DNA of 64,000 nucleotides from Psychromicrobium lacuslunae (GTDB taxonomy: Bacteria; Actinomycetota; Actinomycetes; Actinomycetales; Micrococcaceae). The stretch's first letter is position 1, and every line of letters starts with the position of its first letter. The DNA is taken from NCBI RefSeq assembly GCF_000950575.1, contig NZ_CP011005.1, positions 1,054,001 through 1,118,000 of the forward strand, given 5' to 3'. Of this stretch, positions 47,684-55,534 are shown piece after piece. The notes under the pieces were generated by a model. The model did not search any database. It had not been told where the DNA came from and saw only the letters and a program-made list of their open reading frames with translations. A program made the position numbers and the translations under genes.

Positions 47684-48424
47684 TCACAGATTGGCGCGGG
47701 CTGCTACCTGACCGGTACTGCTTAGCCGGACCTCAATCTTGGCTATCTGCGTGATTGGCAGTGCAATCGTAGTGACCGGGAAGATCTCCGACTGATCGGT
47801 GGCTTGCCAACTTGCGGCGACGGTTTCCTTGCCCGATTTATCGGTCACCACTAATTGATAGGGGCTGGGGACCGAACTGTCGTAGTTTAGGGCATTAGGT
47901 GGCGTATTAGTTGTCTTCTCCGAGTGCTCGCAAACCCATTCGAGCTGTGTTCCCCAACCCATTGAGAGTGCCTTACCGGTCACAGTGAAATTGGCGGCGC
48001 TTACCGAAGCGAAATTCAGTGGGATTGCCAGCGCTTGCTGGATTTGGCTGTGACTCTCGCGGGGCAGCAATACCGCGGTGGTGCCCACGGCGCAGGCTGC
48101 CACCGCGAGACCCGCGGTGGCAATCAGCACCCGGCGGCGCAGCCTGCCGCGGCGCACCCGGCTGGCCAGCTCCGGCAGAGTCTGTGTAGCAGCTGGCGGG
48201 ATGGCATCTTGAGTGAGCACCTGGATCGCCTGTTCGGCTGGCACCGTACCGAGAATGCCCGGTATGCCAGCCAGCTGGGAGACCGCTTCGCGACAGAGCG
48301 CACAGCGGGCCAAATGCTCTTCATACTGATGACGTTCCTTGGGGGAGAGGCTGCCCAAGACATAGGCCGCATCCCAATCATTGAAGCTGTCATCATGCTG
48401 AGATTTCGAACTGAACCGGCTCAT
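47684..48424 (-). CDS. anti-sigma factor (zinc-finger, RskA-like)
   Basis: The 246 residues begin with a zinc-finger anti-sigma domain, with H and two Cys in E-E-H-L-A-R-C-A-L-C at about residues 36-45. One membrane helix at about 92-112 (V-L-I-A-T-A-G-L-A-V-A-A-C-A-V) and an extracytoplasmic beta-rich domain typical of RskA follow. Its ATG overlaps the upstream sigma gene stop by four bases, so the two are translationally coupled. It should bind and inhibit the sigma factor at the membrane until a signal releases it. Confidence 0.92.
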   Translation of the reverse strand: MSRFSSKSQHDDSFNDWDAAYVLGSLSPKERHQYEEHLARCALCREAVSQLAGIPGILGTVPAEQAIQVLTQDAIPPAATQTLPELASRVRRGRLRRRVLIATAGLAVAACAVGTTAVLLPRESHSQIQQALAIPLNFASVSAANFTVTGKALSMGWGTQLEWVCEHSEKTTNTPPNALNYDSSVPSPYQLVVTDKSGKETVAASWQATDQSEIFPVTTIALPITQIAKIEVRLSSTGQVAARANL

Positions 48425-48939
48425 TGAGTAACCCCCCGTTCCTGCAGGGCTAATTTCATCGCCCGCAGTGCGTAATGCATCCTAGATTTAACTGTTCCCT
48501 CAGGGATTCCCAGTTCCAGGGCAATCTCCCGCACCGAGAGGGAACGGTAATAGCCGTGCAATAAGATTTGACGGTGCTCAGTCGAAAGCACGGTGAGCGC
48601 TTCTGAAATGAGCCAGGAGTCGAGAACTCGGTCGGTGCTATCCGGTTGATGCTCCTCCGGCGGCTGATCGGTGCCGATTTCATGTCTCTTGCGCGCACTC
48701 CGCCAGTCATCCACCACCAAGTTCCGGGCAACAGTGAAAAGCCAGGCCCGGACAGCTGGCTGGGGACGGGCCAAAACCGCTGGCCGCTGCCAGGCACGAA
48801 AGAGTGTTTCCTGTGTGATGTCCTCGGCCTGAGCATGATCCCCGGTCAGGCGGGCGACGAACCTGCTCAGTTCGGCGGCATGCGCTTGGTGCAGCGCCTC
48901 CAGTAGTTGCTGCTGGGCATCAGCGCTCGATGAACTCAT
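48421..48939 (-). CDS. ECF RNA polymerase sigma factor
   Basis: This 172-residue protein has sigma region 2 (D-I-T-Q-E-T-L-F-R-A-W-Q and W-L-F-T-V-A-R-N-L-V-V-D-D-W-R) and region 4 (L-S-T-E-H-R-Q-I-L-L-H-G-Y-Y-R, S-V-R-E-I-A-L-E-L-G-I-P-E-G-T-V-K-S-R). With its adjacent RskA-like anti-sigma factor it resembles SigK-type regulation. The start is at ATG 48939. The stimulus is unknown. Confidence 0.94.
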   Translation of the reverse strand: MSSSSADAQQQLLEALHQAHAAELSRFVARLTGDHAQAEDITQETLFRAWQRPAVLARPQPAVRAWLFTVARNLVVDDWRSARKRHEIGTDQPPEEHQPDSTDRVLDSWLISEALTVLSTEHRQILLHGYYRSLSVREIALELGIPEGTVKSRMHYALRAMKLALQERGVTQ

Positions 48940-49011
48940 TTTCCCTCCACACCTAACAAACGGGCTGACCCTGGCAAAGGTTCAATAGCGGACTACCTAA
49001 GAATATCCGAC

Positions 49012-49041
49012 ACAACAATATTTCTTGACAAATATTATTGT
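49012..49041. promoter_or_regulatory. operator and promoter of the ArsR-SRPBCC operon
   Basis: Arms ACAACAATATTT and AAATATTATTGT match at 11 of 12 positions around a CTTGAC centre. The -35 TTGACA (49025-49030) lies in the middle of the palindrome, so a bound repressor would block RNA polymerase. It is 19 bases before the ArsR-type regulator start, suggesting autoregulation. Confidence 0.7.
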
Positions 49042-49059
49042 CGGTTACATGCTTAAGCC

Positions 49060-49695
49060 ATGGAAGAGCTTGCGGTGATTGACGATCCGGCGGTCGCAGA
49101 GGCGTGCTTGGACCCTATTCGGTCGATGTTGCTGGCCGAACTGCGTCAGCCAGCCTCGGCTTCGATGCTGGCTAAAAAGCTAGGCCTAGCGAGGCAAAAG
49201 GTGAACTACCACCTTAAGACGCTTGAGCAGTACGGCTTGGCTGAGCTGGTAGAAGAGCGACGTAAAGGTAATGTCAACGAGCGTATCCTGCAAGCTAGCG
49301 CAGCGAGTTTCGTGATCTCTCCGGGCGCGCTAGCTGTGCTGCAGCCCAATCCCGGTGAGGCCGCCGATCAGTTCTCTGCACGCTGGTTGATAGCGGTGGC
49401 TTCAAGACTGATTACAGACGTCGGCATGTTGATGAAAGGGGCCGAGGCTGCCGGTCAGCAGCTCGCTACTTTTGCACTTGACGGCGAAGTCAGTTTTGCC
49501 AGTCCCGCTAGCCGTGCCGCTTTCACTGAGGAGCTGGCTCAACAGCTTGCTTTGTTAGCAGCGAAATATCACGACGAGCAAAGCCCTGGTGCGCGAAAAC
49601 ATCGGATCGCCTTTGCTCTACACCCCAGCGTTAAAGCAGTAAAGACCATTAACAGCAAGCAGAACAGCAACCAGAACCATAAAGCAGATCAATAA
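49060..49695 (+). CDS. ArsR-type winged-helix transcriptional regulator
   Basis: A 211-residue regulator. The N-terminal winged helix (about 10-75) contains D-P-I-R-S-M-L-L-A-E-L-R, S-M-L-A-K-K-L-G-L-A-R-Q-K-V-N-Y-H-L-K-T-L-E and a wing E-E-R-R-K-G-N. The remaining part is helical and has no conserved metal-binding Cys, so it does not look like a metal sensor. It lies 20 bases before an SRPBCC gene, the common ArsR-AHSA1 pairing, and an A/T-rich palindrome covers its promoter. The C-terminus is a short K/N/Q-rich tail. Confidence 0.9.
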   Translation: MEELAVIDDPAVAEACLDPIRSMLLAELRQPASASMLAKKLGLARQKVNYHLKTLEQYGLAELVEERRKGNVNERILQASAASFVISPGALAVLQPNPGEAADQFSARWLIAVASRLITDVGMLMKGAEAAGQQLATFALDGEVSFASPASRAAFTEELAQQLALLAAKYHDEQSPGARKHRIAFALHPSVKAVKTINSKQNSNQNHKADQ

Positions 49696-49715
49696 AGAAA
49701 GTCAGGAGTAACACC

Positions 49716-50429
49716 ATGAGCAGGAGCTTCGAAGTTCGCACCGAAACACCAATTGACGGCACGCCGGAGCAAGTCTGGGACGCCGTGACGAGCGGAAATT
49801 CCGGCTGGCTCTGGCCCACCGAAATAGAACCCAAACTCGGTGGTGCCGGCCCCTGGGGAAGTGTGGTGACAGCCTGGGAGCCAGCAAAGCATTTTGCCAA
49901 CCACATGGAGGGTGACGGGGGTTTCTATAACACCCTGGATTATCAGATTGAGGAGCGTGCCGATGGCAAAACCTGGGTACGTTATATGCACGCCGGCATC
50001 TTCCTGCAGGATATGGATGACGATAGTTGGGCGAACCAATATGACGGTGTCCGTAAGCACACCGATTTCTATCAGCACACCCTGGCCGAATACGTGAAAT
50101 ATTTTGCCGGTCAGCAGGCTTCCTATGCCGAGGTGCAAGGGCCCGAAGCCTCGGGCAGTCCGGAAGCCTTCCTGACCTTGAAGGCAGCCATTGGAGCGCA
50201 GGACGCGCAACTTGGCGACTCGATTGGATTCACAGTGCCTGGGCTCGGCGAGATCACCGGGGTGCTTGATTACTCCACCGAACACTTTGCCGGGGTGCGT
50301 ACCGAGAAGGCGTTGTACCGGTTCTTCGGCCGGAATGCCTTCGGTTCGGTAGTGGGGTTGACCGTGCACGAGTTCGATGCTGAGGCGAACGGCGCGGCCT
50401 GGCAGAGCTGGCTGAACGGGCTCTACTGA
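49716..50429 (+). CDS. SRPBCC (AHSA1-like) domain protein
   Basis: The 237-residue protein starts E-V-R-T-E-T-P-I-D-G-T-P-E-Q-V-W-D-A-V-T-S-G, the typical first strand and helix of the SRPBCC/AHSA1 fold, with V-T-A-W-E-P-A-K-H-F and a long C-terminal part. The family binds hydrophobic ligands or interacts with chaperones; no catalytic residues are obvious. It has a good ribosome binding site (CAGGAGTAACACC) and is co-transcribed with the ArsR-type regulator. Confidence 0.85.
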   Translation: MSRSFEVRTETPIDGTPEQVWDAVTSGNSGWLWPTEIEPKLGGAGPWGSVVTAWEPAKHFANHMEGDGGFYNTLDYQIEERADGKTWVRYMHAGIFLQDMDDDSWANQYDGVRKHTDFYQHTLAEYVKYFAGQQASYAEVQGPEASGSPEAFLTLKAAIGAQDAQLGDSIGFTVPGLGEITGVLDYSTEHFAGVRTEKALYRFFGRNAFGSVVGLTVHEFDAEANGAAWQSWLNGLY

Positions 50430-50441
50430 GGGCGAGTGAAT

Positions 50442-50780
50442 TCAGAGCCTGGCGAGTTGGCTGAGCCAGCTCGCCAGTAACTCCGAATCGAGTTCATCAA
50501 GGCTGCTTAGTTTGAGTACTGCCATCTCTGCGGAACCTGAGGGACTAAGTAGCTTGCTCTCGTCTTTGATTCGCTGACCTTGCCAAAGCAACAGGGTGAT
50601 GTACTGAGGAAATGCTTTGAAGCCCGCGATGGGTTGTTTCCCGACCATCCAGACCGGATGGCTATGCCATAGTCGAGCCGCTGCGGCCGGCAGCCCGGCA
50701 GTGAGCAACTGTTCGAGTTGCTCGCCTAAGGCGCGCTGATGATCGGGGAGGGCTTCGATATATTCTGCAACCGAGGTCAT
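50442..50780 (-). CDS. DUF1801 family protein
   Basis: A small cytoplasmic protein of 112 residues with S-V-A-E-Y-I-E-A-L-P-D-H-Q-R-A, L-W-H-S-H-P-V-W-M-V-G and F-P-Q-Y-I-T-L-L-L-W-Q, the pattern of the DUF1801/YdhG-like fold. Function unknown. ATG at 50780. It is convergent with the SRPBCC gene, with a 12-base gap. Confidence 0.8.
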   Translation of the reverse strand: MTSVAEYIEALPDHQRALGEQLEQLLTAGLPAAAARLWHSHPVWMVGKQPIAGFKAFPQYITLLLWQGQRIKDESKLLSPSGSAEMAVLKLSSLDELDSELLASWLSQLARL

Positions 50781-50828
50781 GGGGTAACGATAGACCGGTA
50801 GTCCGAACCCTGCCAGAGGGTGCCATCA

Positions 50829-50865
50829 TTGACACGCTACTTATGCATAGATAGCGTCATAAGTA
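50829..50865 (+). promoter_or_regulatory. promoter with interleaved inverted repeats upstream of the TIM-barrel gene
   Basis: TTGACA (50829-50834), 17 bases, then TAGCGT (50852-50857) form a promoter-like pair. Two inverted repeats overlap it, both with a 12-base spacer: ACGCTA (50834-50839)/TAGCGT and TACTTATG (50838-50845)/CATAAGTA (50858-50865). This is a good candidate operator for an unknown repressor; the gene begins at 50897. Confidence 0.6.
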
Positions 50866-50896
50866 AGCTGAAATCAATCGAAAGTAGTGTGCGCCG

Positions 50897-51910
50897 ATGG
50901 CTCGTCCGATCACTCTGTTTACCGGTCAATGGGCCGATCTACCTTTTGAGGACGTAGCGCGCCGAGCTTCAGAGTGGGGCTTTGACGGCTTGGAGATCGC
51001 CTCCTGGGGTGACCATCTTGATGTTTGGCGGCTCGTAGAAGATGATTCCTACCTGCAGAATCGGCTGGACATTCTTGAGCAGCACGGCCTCAAGGTATTC
51101 GCTATCTCTAATCACTTGAATGGCCAAGCGGTGTGCGACGATCCCATCGATGAACGTCACCAAGGCATCGTCTCGGCCCGAGTGTGGGGTGACGGCGAGG
51201 CCGAGGGCGTCCGGCAGCGAGCCGCCGAAGAAATGAAGATGACGGCTCGTGCTGCTGCTCGACTCGGCGTCAAAACTGTCACAGGCTTTACTGGATCGGC
51301 GATTTGGAAGACCGTGGCGATGTTTCCGCCAGTGCCGGAAAGCATGATCACCCGCGGGTATCAGGACTTCGCTGATCGCTGGAACCCGATTATTGATGTC
51401 TTTGATGAGGTTGGTGTGCGTTTTGCACTCGAGGTTCACCCCTCCGAGATTGCCTTCGACTATTGGACCACTAAGGCAACTCTTGACGCCATCGGCCACC
51501 GCCCGGGCTTTGGACTGAACTTCGACCCATCACATTTCATCTGGCAGGATTTGGACCCGGTCACCTTCCTCGACGATTTCCGCGAGCGGATTTATCATGT
51601 TCACGTCAAAGAATCGACAAAGCAGCTCAACGGTCGGAACGGTCGAATGGGTTCGCTGTTGCCCTGGGGCGACCCACACCGTGGTTGGGACTTCGTCAGC
51701 GCCGGTCACGGCGATGTGCCTTGGGACAAAGTTTTCAGGATGCTCAATTCGATTGGCTACACCGGACCGACCAGTATTGAGTGGGAGGACGCCGGGATGG
51801 ACCGTTTGATCGGTGCACCTGAGGCGCTGGAACTGGTGAAGAAACTAGCTCGGATCACCCCTAGCGAAGCCGCTTTTGATTCTGCTTTTTCTACCAGTTC
51901 AACTAGCTAG
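50897..51910 (+). CDS. sugar phosphate isomerase/epimerase family TIM-barrel protein
   Basis: The 337-residue protein is a xylose isomerase-like (AP endonuclease 2 family) TIM barrel. The metal ligands are recognisable: Glu in F-A-L-E-V-H-P-S-E, Asp and His in L-N-F-D-P-S-H-F, His in Y-H-V-H-V-K-E, and Glu near the end in S-I-E-W-E-D. Relatives act on sugar or inositol derivatives and usually lie next to a Gfo/Idh/MocA dehydrogenase, which is missing here. ATG at 50897 is preceded by a promoter with interleaved operators. The C-terminal Ser/Thr tail is not part of the fold. Confidence 0.88.
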   Translation: MARPITLFTGQWADLPFEDVARRASEWGFDGLEIASWGDHLDVWRLVEDDSYLQNRLDILEQHGLKVFAISNHLNGQAVCDDPIDERHQGIVSARVWGDGEAEGVRQRAAEEMKMTARAAARLGVKTVTGFTGSAIWKTVAMFPPVPESMITRGYQDFADRWNPIIDVFDEVGVRFALEVHPSEIAFDYWTTKATLDAIGHRPGFGLNFDPSHFIWQDLDPVTFLDDFRERIYHVHVKESTKQLNGRNGRMGSLLPWGDPHRGWDFVSAGHGDVPWDKVFRMLNSIGYTGPTSIEWEDAGMDRLIGAPEALELVKKLARITPSEAAFDSAFSTSSTS

Positions 51911-51945
51911 GCTCGCAGCCAGAGCTAGTCGGCTATCGTGGTGCC

Positions 51946-52326
51946 ATGCCTAGCCGTTTAGCAAATATTGTCATTCACGCCCTGCAGCCACGGATGCTTG
52001 CTGAGTTCTGGTGCGCTGTCCTTAGCTGGAAGGTCGTCGACGAAGAATATGGTGGTGTCTGCATTGCGCCAGAGGACGGCAGGTTGCCCGGTATTGATAT
52101 TTTCCCGGTAACCGAGCCTAAAGTCGGGCACAATCGCTTGCATATTGACCTGCGCGCAGATGGCGTTTCGACCGCTGAGGAGCTGGACCGGCTGCTGGCG
52201 CTAGGTGCCCGGCGGGTGGATGTCGGTCAGGGTAAGGACGCCAGCTGGGAGGTGCTGGCCGATCCCGAAGGCAATGAGTTTTGCCTTCTCTCCCGAACAA
52301 TCCAGCAACTCGAGGCGGGCGAGTAA
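51946..52326 (+). CDS. VOC superfamily protein (glyoxalase-like)
   Basis: A 126-residue paralogue of the protein at 37920-38309: the shared pieces are E-F-W-C-A-V-L-x-W, G-I-x-I-x-x-V, N-R-L-H-x-D-L-R-A-x-G, L-L-A-L-G-A-R and L-A-D-P-E-G-N-E-F-C-L. It keeps the C-terminal Glu expected for metal binding. The substrate is unknown. It is downstream of the TIM-barrel gene by 35 bases and may be read from the same promoter. Confidence 0.85.
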   Translation: MPSRLANIVIHALQPRMLAEFWCAVLSWKVVDEEYGGVCIAPEDGRLPGIDIFPVTEPKVGHNRLHIDLRADGVSTAEELDRLLALGARRVDVGQGKDASWEVLADPEGNEFCLLSRTIQQLEAGE

Positions 52327-52344
52327 CCAAGCCGCCGGTTTAGA

Positions 52345-52370
52345 AAGCCGACCAAAGAAGCCGACCAAAG
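52345..52370. repeat. 13-bp tandem duplication
   Basis: AAGCCGACCAAAG is repeated twice without a gap between the convergent VOC and poxB genes. A minor slippage duplication. Confidence 0.8.
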
Positions 52371-52377
52371 AATTTGG

Positions 52378-54099
52378 CTAAAGAATCTGGCGGGCGTTGC
52401 TCTTTGCCAGATCAACTAGTTCGTCGCCTCGGCCAGACATCACCGTACGTAGCGCGTACAGGGCAAACCCCTTGACCTGTTCAGCGGTGATCGCTGGCGG
52501 CATTGAGAGCTCTTGGCGTTCGGTGACTACATCGATCAACGCCGGGCCGTCATGCGCAAAGGCCTCCGCTAATGCCTTTTCAAGATCGGCAGAATCCTCT
52601 ACCCGGATGCCCTTGATGCCGAGGGCATCCGCCACCGAGGCAAAATTGGGGTTTACCAGTTCGGTGCCGTAGTTAATGAAACCGGCTGCCTTCATCTCTA
52701 ATTCGACAAAGTTGAGCGAGGAGTTATTGAAGACCACCACCTTGACCGGCAATTTGTTCTGGGTCAACGTGATCAGCTCGCCGAGCAACATGGCTAGCCC
52801 ACCATCACCGGCTAGCGCGACCACCTGCCGTTCCGGTTGGCTAGCTTGCGCGCCGATTGACTGCGAAAGTGCGTTCGCCATGCTGCCGTGGCTAAAAGAG
52901 CCAATCAGCCGTCGCTGACCGTTCATGCTCAAGTATCGTGCTGCCCAGACCACCGGTGATCCGACGTCCGGGATGAACACCGCGTTCTCACTGGCCAGTT
53001 CGTCAACCAATCGGGCCAGATATTGCGGATGAATTGCCTTATTCTTAGCGCGCGGCGTGGCCAGCTCATCGAGCCGTTGGCGGGTTTTCGCATAGTGGCT
53101 CAATGCAGCATCGAGGTGTTTGCTCCGCGATTTCGCGTTGAGCTGGGGGAGTAGCGCTGAAATAGTCTCTCGCACTCCGCCACGTAGCCCCAGGTCAAGA
53201 CGGGTCCGCTTGCCGAGATTTTCACCGCGCAGGTCAAGCTGAATGATCTTGACCTTCTCCGGGTAGAACTGTGGGTAAGGAAAATCCGATCCGAGAATCA
53301 GCAGAGTCTCGCAGGACTCCATCGCCCGATAACCCGAGGCAAAGCCGAGCAACCCCGTCATCCCGACGTCATAAGGGTTGTTGTATTCAATGAACTCCTT
53401 CCCGCGCAGGGCATGCACAATAGGTGCCTTGAGTACGCTCGCCAACTCAACCACTTCCTGGTGTGCGTCGCGTACCCCGGCACCCGCCAGAATGGTGATC
53501 TTCTCGCTGGAATTCAATATTTCGGCAGCAGCAGCTAGCTCTTCGGCGCTGGGCACTGTTTCAGAGCTGCTTGCCCTGATCGCACTCACCGCCTGCTCAC
53601 TGGCCTTCGCCAGTGCCACATCGCCGGAAATCACGATCACCGCCACGCCACGTTGCTCCACCGCGGCCCGAATCGCAATGTTCAATACCCGCGGCATTTG
53701 CTCGGGGCTGGAGACCTGCTCGACGTAGACGCTGCATTCACGGAAGAGTTCTTGCGGATGGGTTTCCTGGAAGTATCCGGTGCCAATCTCGGAACTTGGA
53801 ATGTGCGCGGCGATGGCCAGCACCGGCACCCGGGAACGCTGGGCGTCGAACAAACCATTGATCAAATGCAGATTACCTGGCCCGCAGCTGCCGGCGCAGA
53901 CCGCCAACTCACCACTCAGCTCAGCCTCAGCGGCGGCCGCGAAGGCTGCTGCTTCCTCATGCCGAACATGCACCCAGTCGATCGGACTCTGCCGCAAGGC
54001 ATCGGTAAAGCCGTTGAGTGAATCACCAGGAATGCCATAAACGCGCTGCACTCCGCTAGCCTCTAAAGTTTGCACAATGGTATCTGCGACGGTCGTCAT
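52378..54099 (-). CDS. poxB: thiamine pyrophosphate-dependent pyruvate oxidase/dehydrogenase (PoxB type)
   Basis: The enzyme oxidatively decarboxylates pyruvate to acetate and donates electrons to quinone. The 573-residue protein has all three TPP-enzyme domains: the N-terminal one with Y-G-I-P-G-D-S-L-N-G-F and catalytic H-E-E-A-A, the central FAD/DHS-like domain, and the C-terminal TPP domain with the G-D-G-G-L-A ... V-F-N-N-S-S-L motif. It is about the usual length. Acetolactate synthase-like relatives are the alternative, but the opening P-G-D-S-L-N-G is the PoxB pattern. ATG at 54099; it appears monocistronic. Confidence 0.92.
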   Translation of the reverse strand: MTTVADTIVQTLEASGVQRVYGIPGDSLNGFTDALRQSPIDWVHVRHEEAAAFAAAAEAELSGELAVCAGSCGPGNLHLINGLFDAQRSRVPVLAIAAHIPSSEIGTGYFQETHPQELFRECSVYVEQVSSPEQMPRVLNIAIRAAVEQRGVAVIVISGDVALAKASEQAVSAIRASSSETVPSAEELAAAAEILNSSEKITILAGAGVRDAHQEVVELASVLKAPIVHALRGKEFIEYNNPYDVGMTGLLGFASGYRAMESCETLLILGSDFPYPQFYPEKVKIIQLDLRGENLGKRTRLDLGLRGGVRETISALLPQLNAKSRSKHLDAALSHYAKTRQRLDELATPRAKNKAIHPQYLARLVDELASENAVFIPDVGSPVVWAARYLSMNGQRRLIGSFSHGSMANALSQSIGAQASQPERQVVALAGDGGLAMLLGELITLTQNKLPVKVVVFNNSSLNFVELEMKAAGFINYGTELVNPNFASVADALGIKGIRVEDSADLEKALAEAFAHDGPALIDVVTERQELSMPPAITAEQVKGFALYALRTVMSGRGDELVDLAKSNARQIL

Positions 54100-54219
54100 G
54101 ATGTCCTCTCCTAGGCTGCTTTGATTCTATTGACTATTAGCTTGATGCGCTGTGAGCTAGCGGACACTTCGGAGCGGCTGCTGGCAGCTAGATCGGCAGT
54201 TCGTTGCCGCGCCGCCAGT

Positions 54220-55005
54220 TCAGAGAAAGTCCAACAAAGCGCGGAGCGGTTGCGGGATGATCGGCTCGGCCAGGGCCTCGGACAGCACCACTGCGTAATG
54301 TTCTTTGCGTCCGCTCGTGGTACCCATGAAGCGCTGTAACTGTTTGGCTTCGGGGCGTTCGCGTTGCGCAGGTTGATTTCGGAAGCTCAGCCAGGAACGA
54401 AGATCGCCCTCACGCTCGATCAGCTGAAGCACCCGGGCAGCGCCTAAGGCACGAATTAATTCGGCCTCCAAATCGTCCTGACAAGCAAAGAAACCGTGTT
54501 CAGTTAGTGCTGTTAGTGCTGTTGTTCCAGTTATTTCAGGTAATGCAGGTAATGCTGCTGGTGAGGTTTCGGGCCCTTTCTGCGCGGTTGTCGTCAAACC
54601 CAAGGCTCGTTGAAAGAAACCGGCTTCGGCCCGGTCAAAAAGTCCAGCCAGCCGGAGATCCAGACCTGCCGGGCCGAGCAGGCGGAAGAAATGTCCGATA
54701 TTGGTGGCTCCGCCCATCGATAACACTAGACTTTCAGCGAGTTGTTGGCTCGTCGAGTGGCGCTCTAATAAGGTGGTCACCGCGCTCTGATCGCTAATGC
54801 CTTCTACCAACACAACGGTTATTGGCGCTGCCTCGCTGGCCAGCCTAGTCAGCGTAGCTAGCCCAGTCAGGGAGCTGGCTTTGAAACGGCTGTCTCGTTC
54901 GGCCTCGAGCCCTTCCCGGAAGCGTAGGCGGGCCTGATTCTCAAGCTGCATATCAGCTAGTTTGTCAGCAAATCTGTCAGAAAAGTTGTCAGCAAGTTTT
55001 AACAA
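54220..55005 (-). CDS. stand-alone TOPRIM domain protein (OLD-nuclease-like)
   Basis: The 261-residue protein has a helical N-terminal part with a short repeated A-D-K-L-A-D motif, then a TOPRIM domain: V-L-V-E-G-I-S-D-Q-S-A-V-T-T-L-L at about residues 63-78 (catalytic Glu), S-M-G-G-A-T-N-I-G-H-F, G-L-F-D-R-A-E (acidic pair) and F-F-A-C-Q-D-D-L-E-A-E-L-I-R. OLD nucleases carry such a TOPRIM after an ATPase, which is missing here. The region coding residues about 140-165 contains 9-bp-like repeats. Start TTG at 55005 or ATG at 54951, neither with a strong ribosome binding site. Confidence 0.78.
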   Translation of the reverse strand: MLKLADNFSDRFADKLADMQLENQARLRFREGLEAERDSRFKASSLTGLATLTRLASEAAPITVVLVEGISDQSAVTTLLERHSTSQQLAESLVLSMGGATNIGHFFRLLGPAGLDLRLAGLFDRAEAGFFQRALGLTTTAQKGPETSPAALPALPEITGTTALTALTEHGFFACQDDLEAELIRALGAARVLQLIEREGDLRSWLSFRNQPAQRERPEAKQLQRFMGTTSGRKEHYAVVLSEALAEPIIPQPLRALLDFL

Positions 55006-55081
55006 GTTTTAATTTGCCAGCCGATGACAGCTACTAGGGCTCGGCTTAGGATTCTCGATATAAACCTTAGAAGGAGGAACA

Positions 55082-55510
55082 GTGGACTGGACGCTAGAAG
55101 TCATTGTGGTGCCGGTGAGCGATATCGATCGCGCGGTAGCGTTCTACCGTGATCAACTCGGATTCCAGCTCGACCATGATACGCAGAATGAGCATATGCA
55201 TGTTGTCCAACTCACCCCGCCGGGATCCGGCTGCTCCATTGTGATCGGTGACTTGCCTGCCCAGAATGAGATGGCGCCAGGATCGCTGCGCGGGGTTCAA
55301 TTGGTGGTTTCGGACGCTAGCGCTGCTCGGGATGAATTGCTTTCGCGCGGCGTTGAGGCCAGTGAACTAATGGTCTTCAGTCCGGATGACGGCGGCACGT
55401 TCTTCGGTTTCGCCGACCCTGATGGCAATACTTGGGCAGTGCAGGAACTCAAGGTGCGGGCCGAAAAGCCGCTCATTCCGCTTGAATCGCGCGGACGCTT
55501 CGGCGCCTGA
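55082..55510 (+). CDS. VOC superfamily protein (glyoxalase/bleomycin-resistance-like)
   Basis: A 142-residue member of the vicinal oxygen chelate fold. V-P-V-S-D-I-D-R-A-V-A-F-Y-R-D-Q-L-G-F is the first module, V-S-D-A-S-A-A-R-D-E-L the second and F-F-G-F-A-D-P-D-G-N-T-W-A-V-Q-E carries the conserved Glu. The start is GTG at 55082 with AGAAGGAGGAACA before it. The C-terminus is extended by about 20 residues. The substrate cannot be told. Confidence 0.88.
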   Translation: MDWTLEVIVVPVSDIDRAVAFYRDQLGFQLDHDTQNEHMHVVQLTPPGSGCSIVIGDLPAQNEMAPGSLRGVQLVVSDASAARDELLSRGVEASELMVFSPDDGGTFFGFADPDGNTWAVQELKVRAEKPLIPLESRGRFGA

Positions 55511-55534
55511 GCCAGCACTAGCTCCAGGGTGGTT

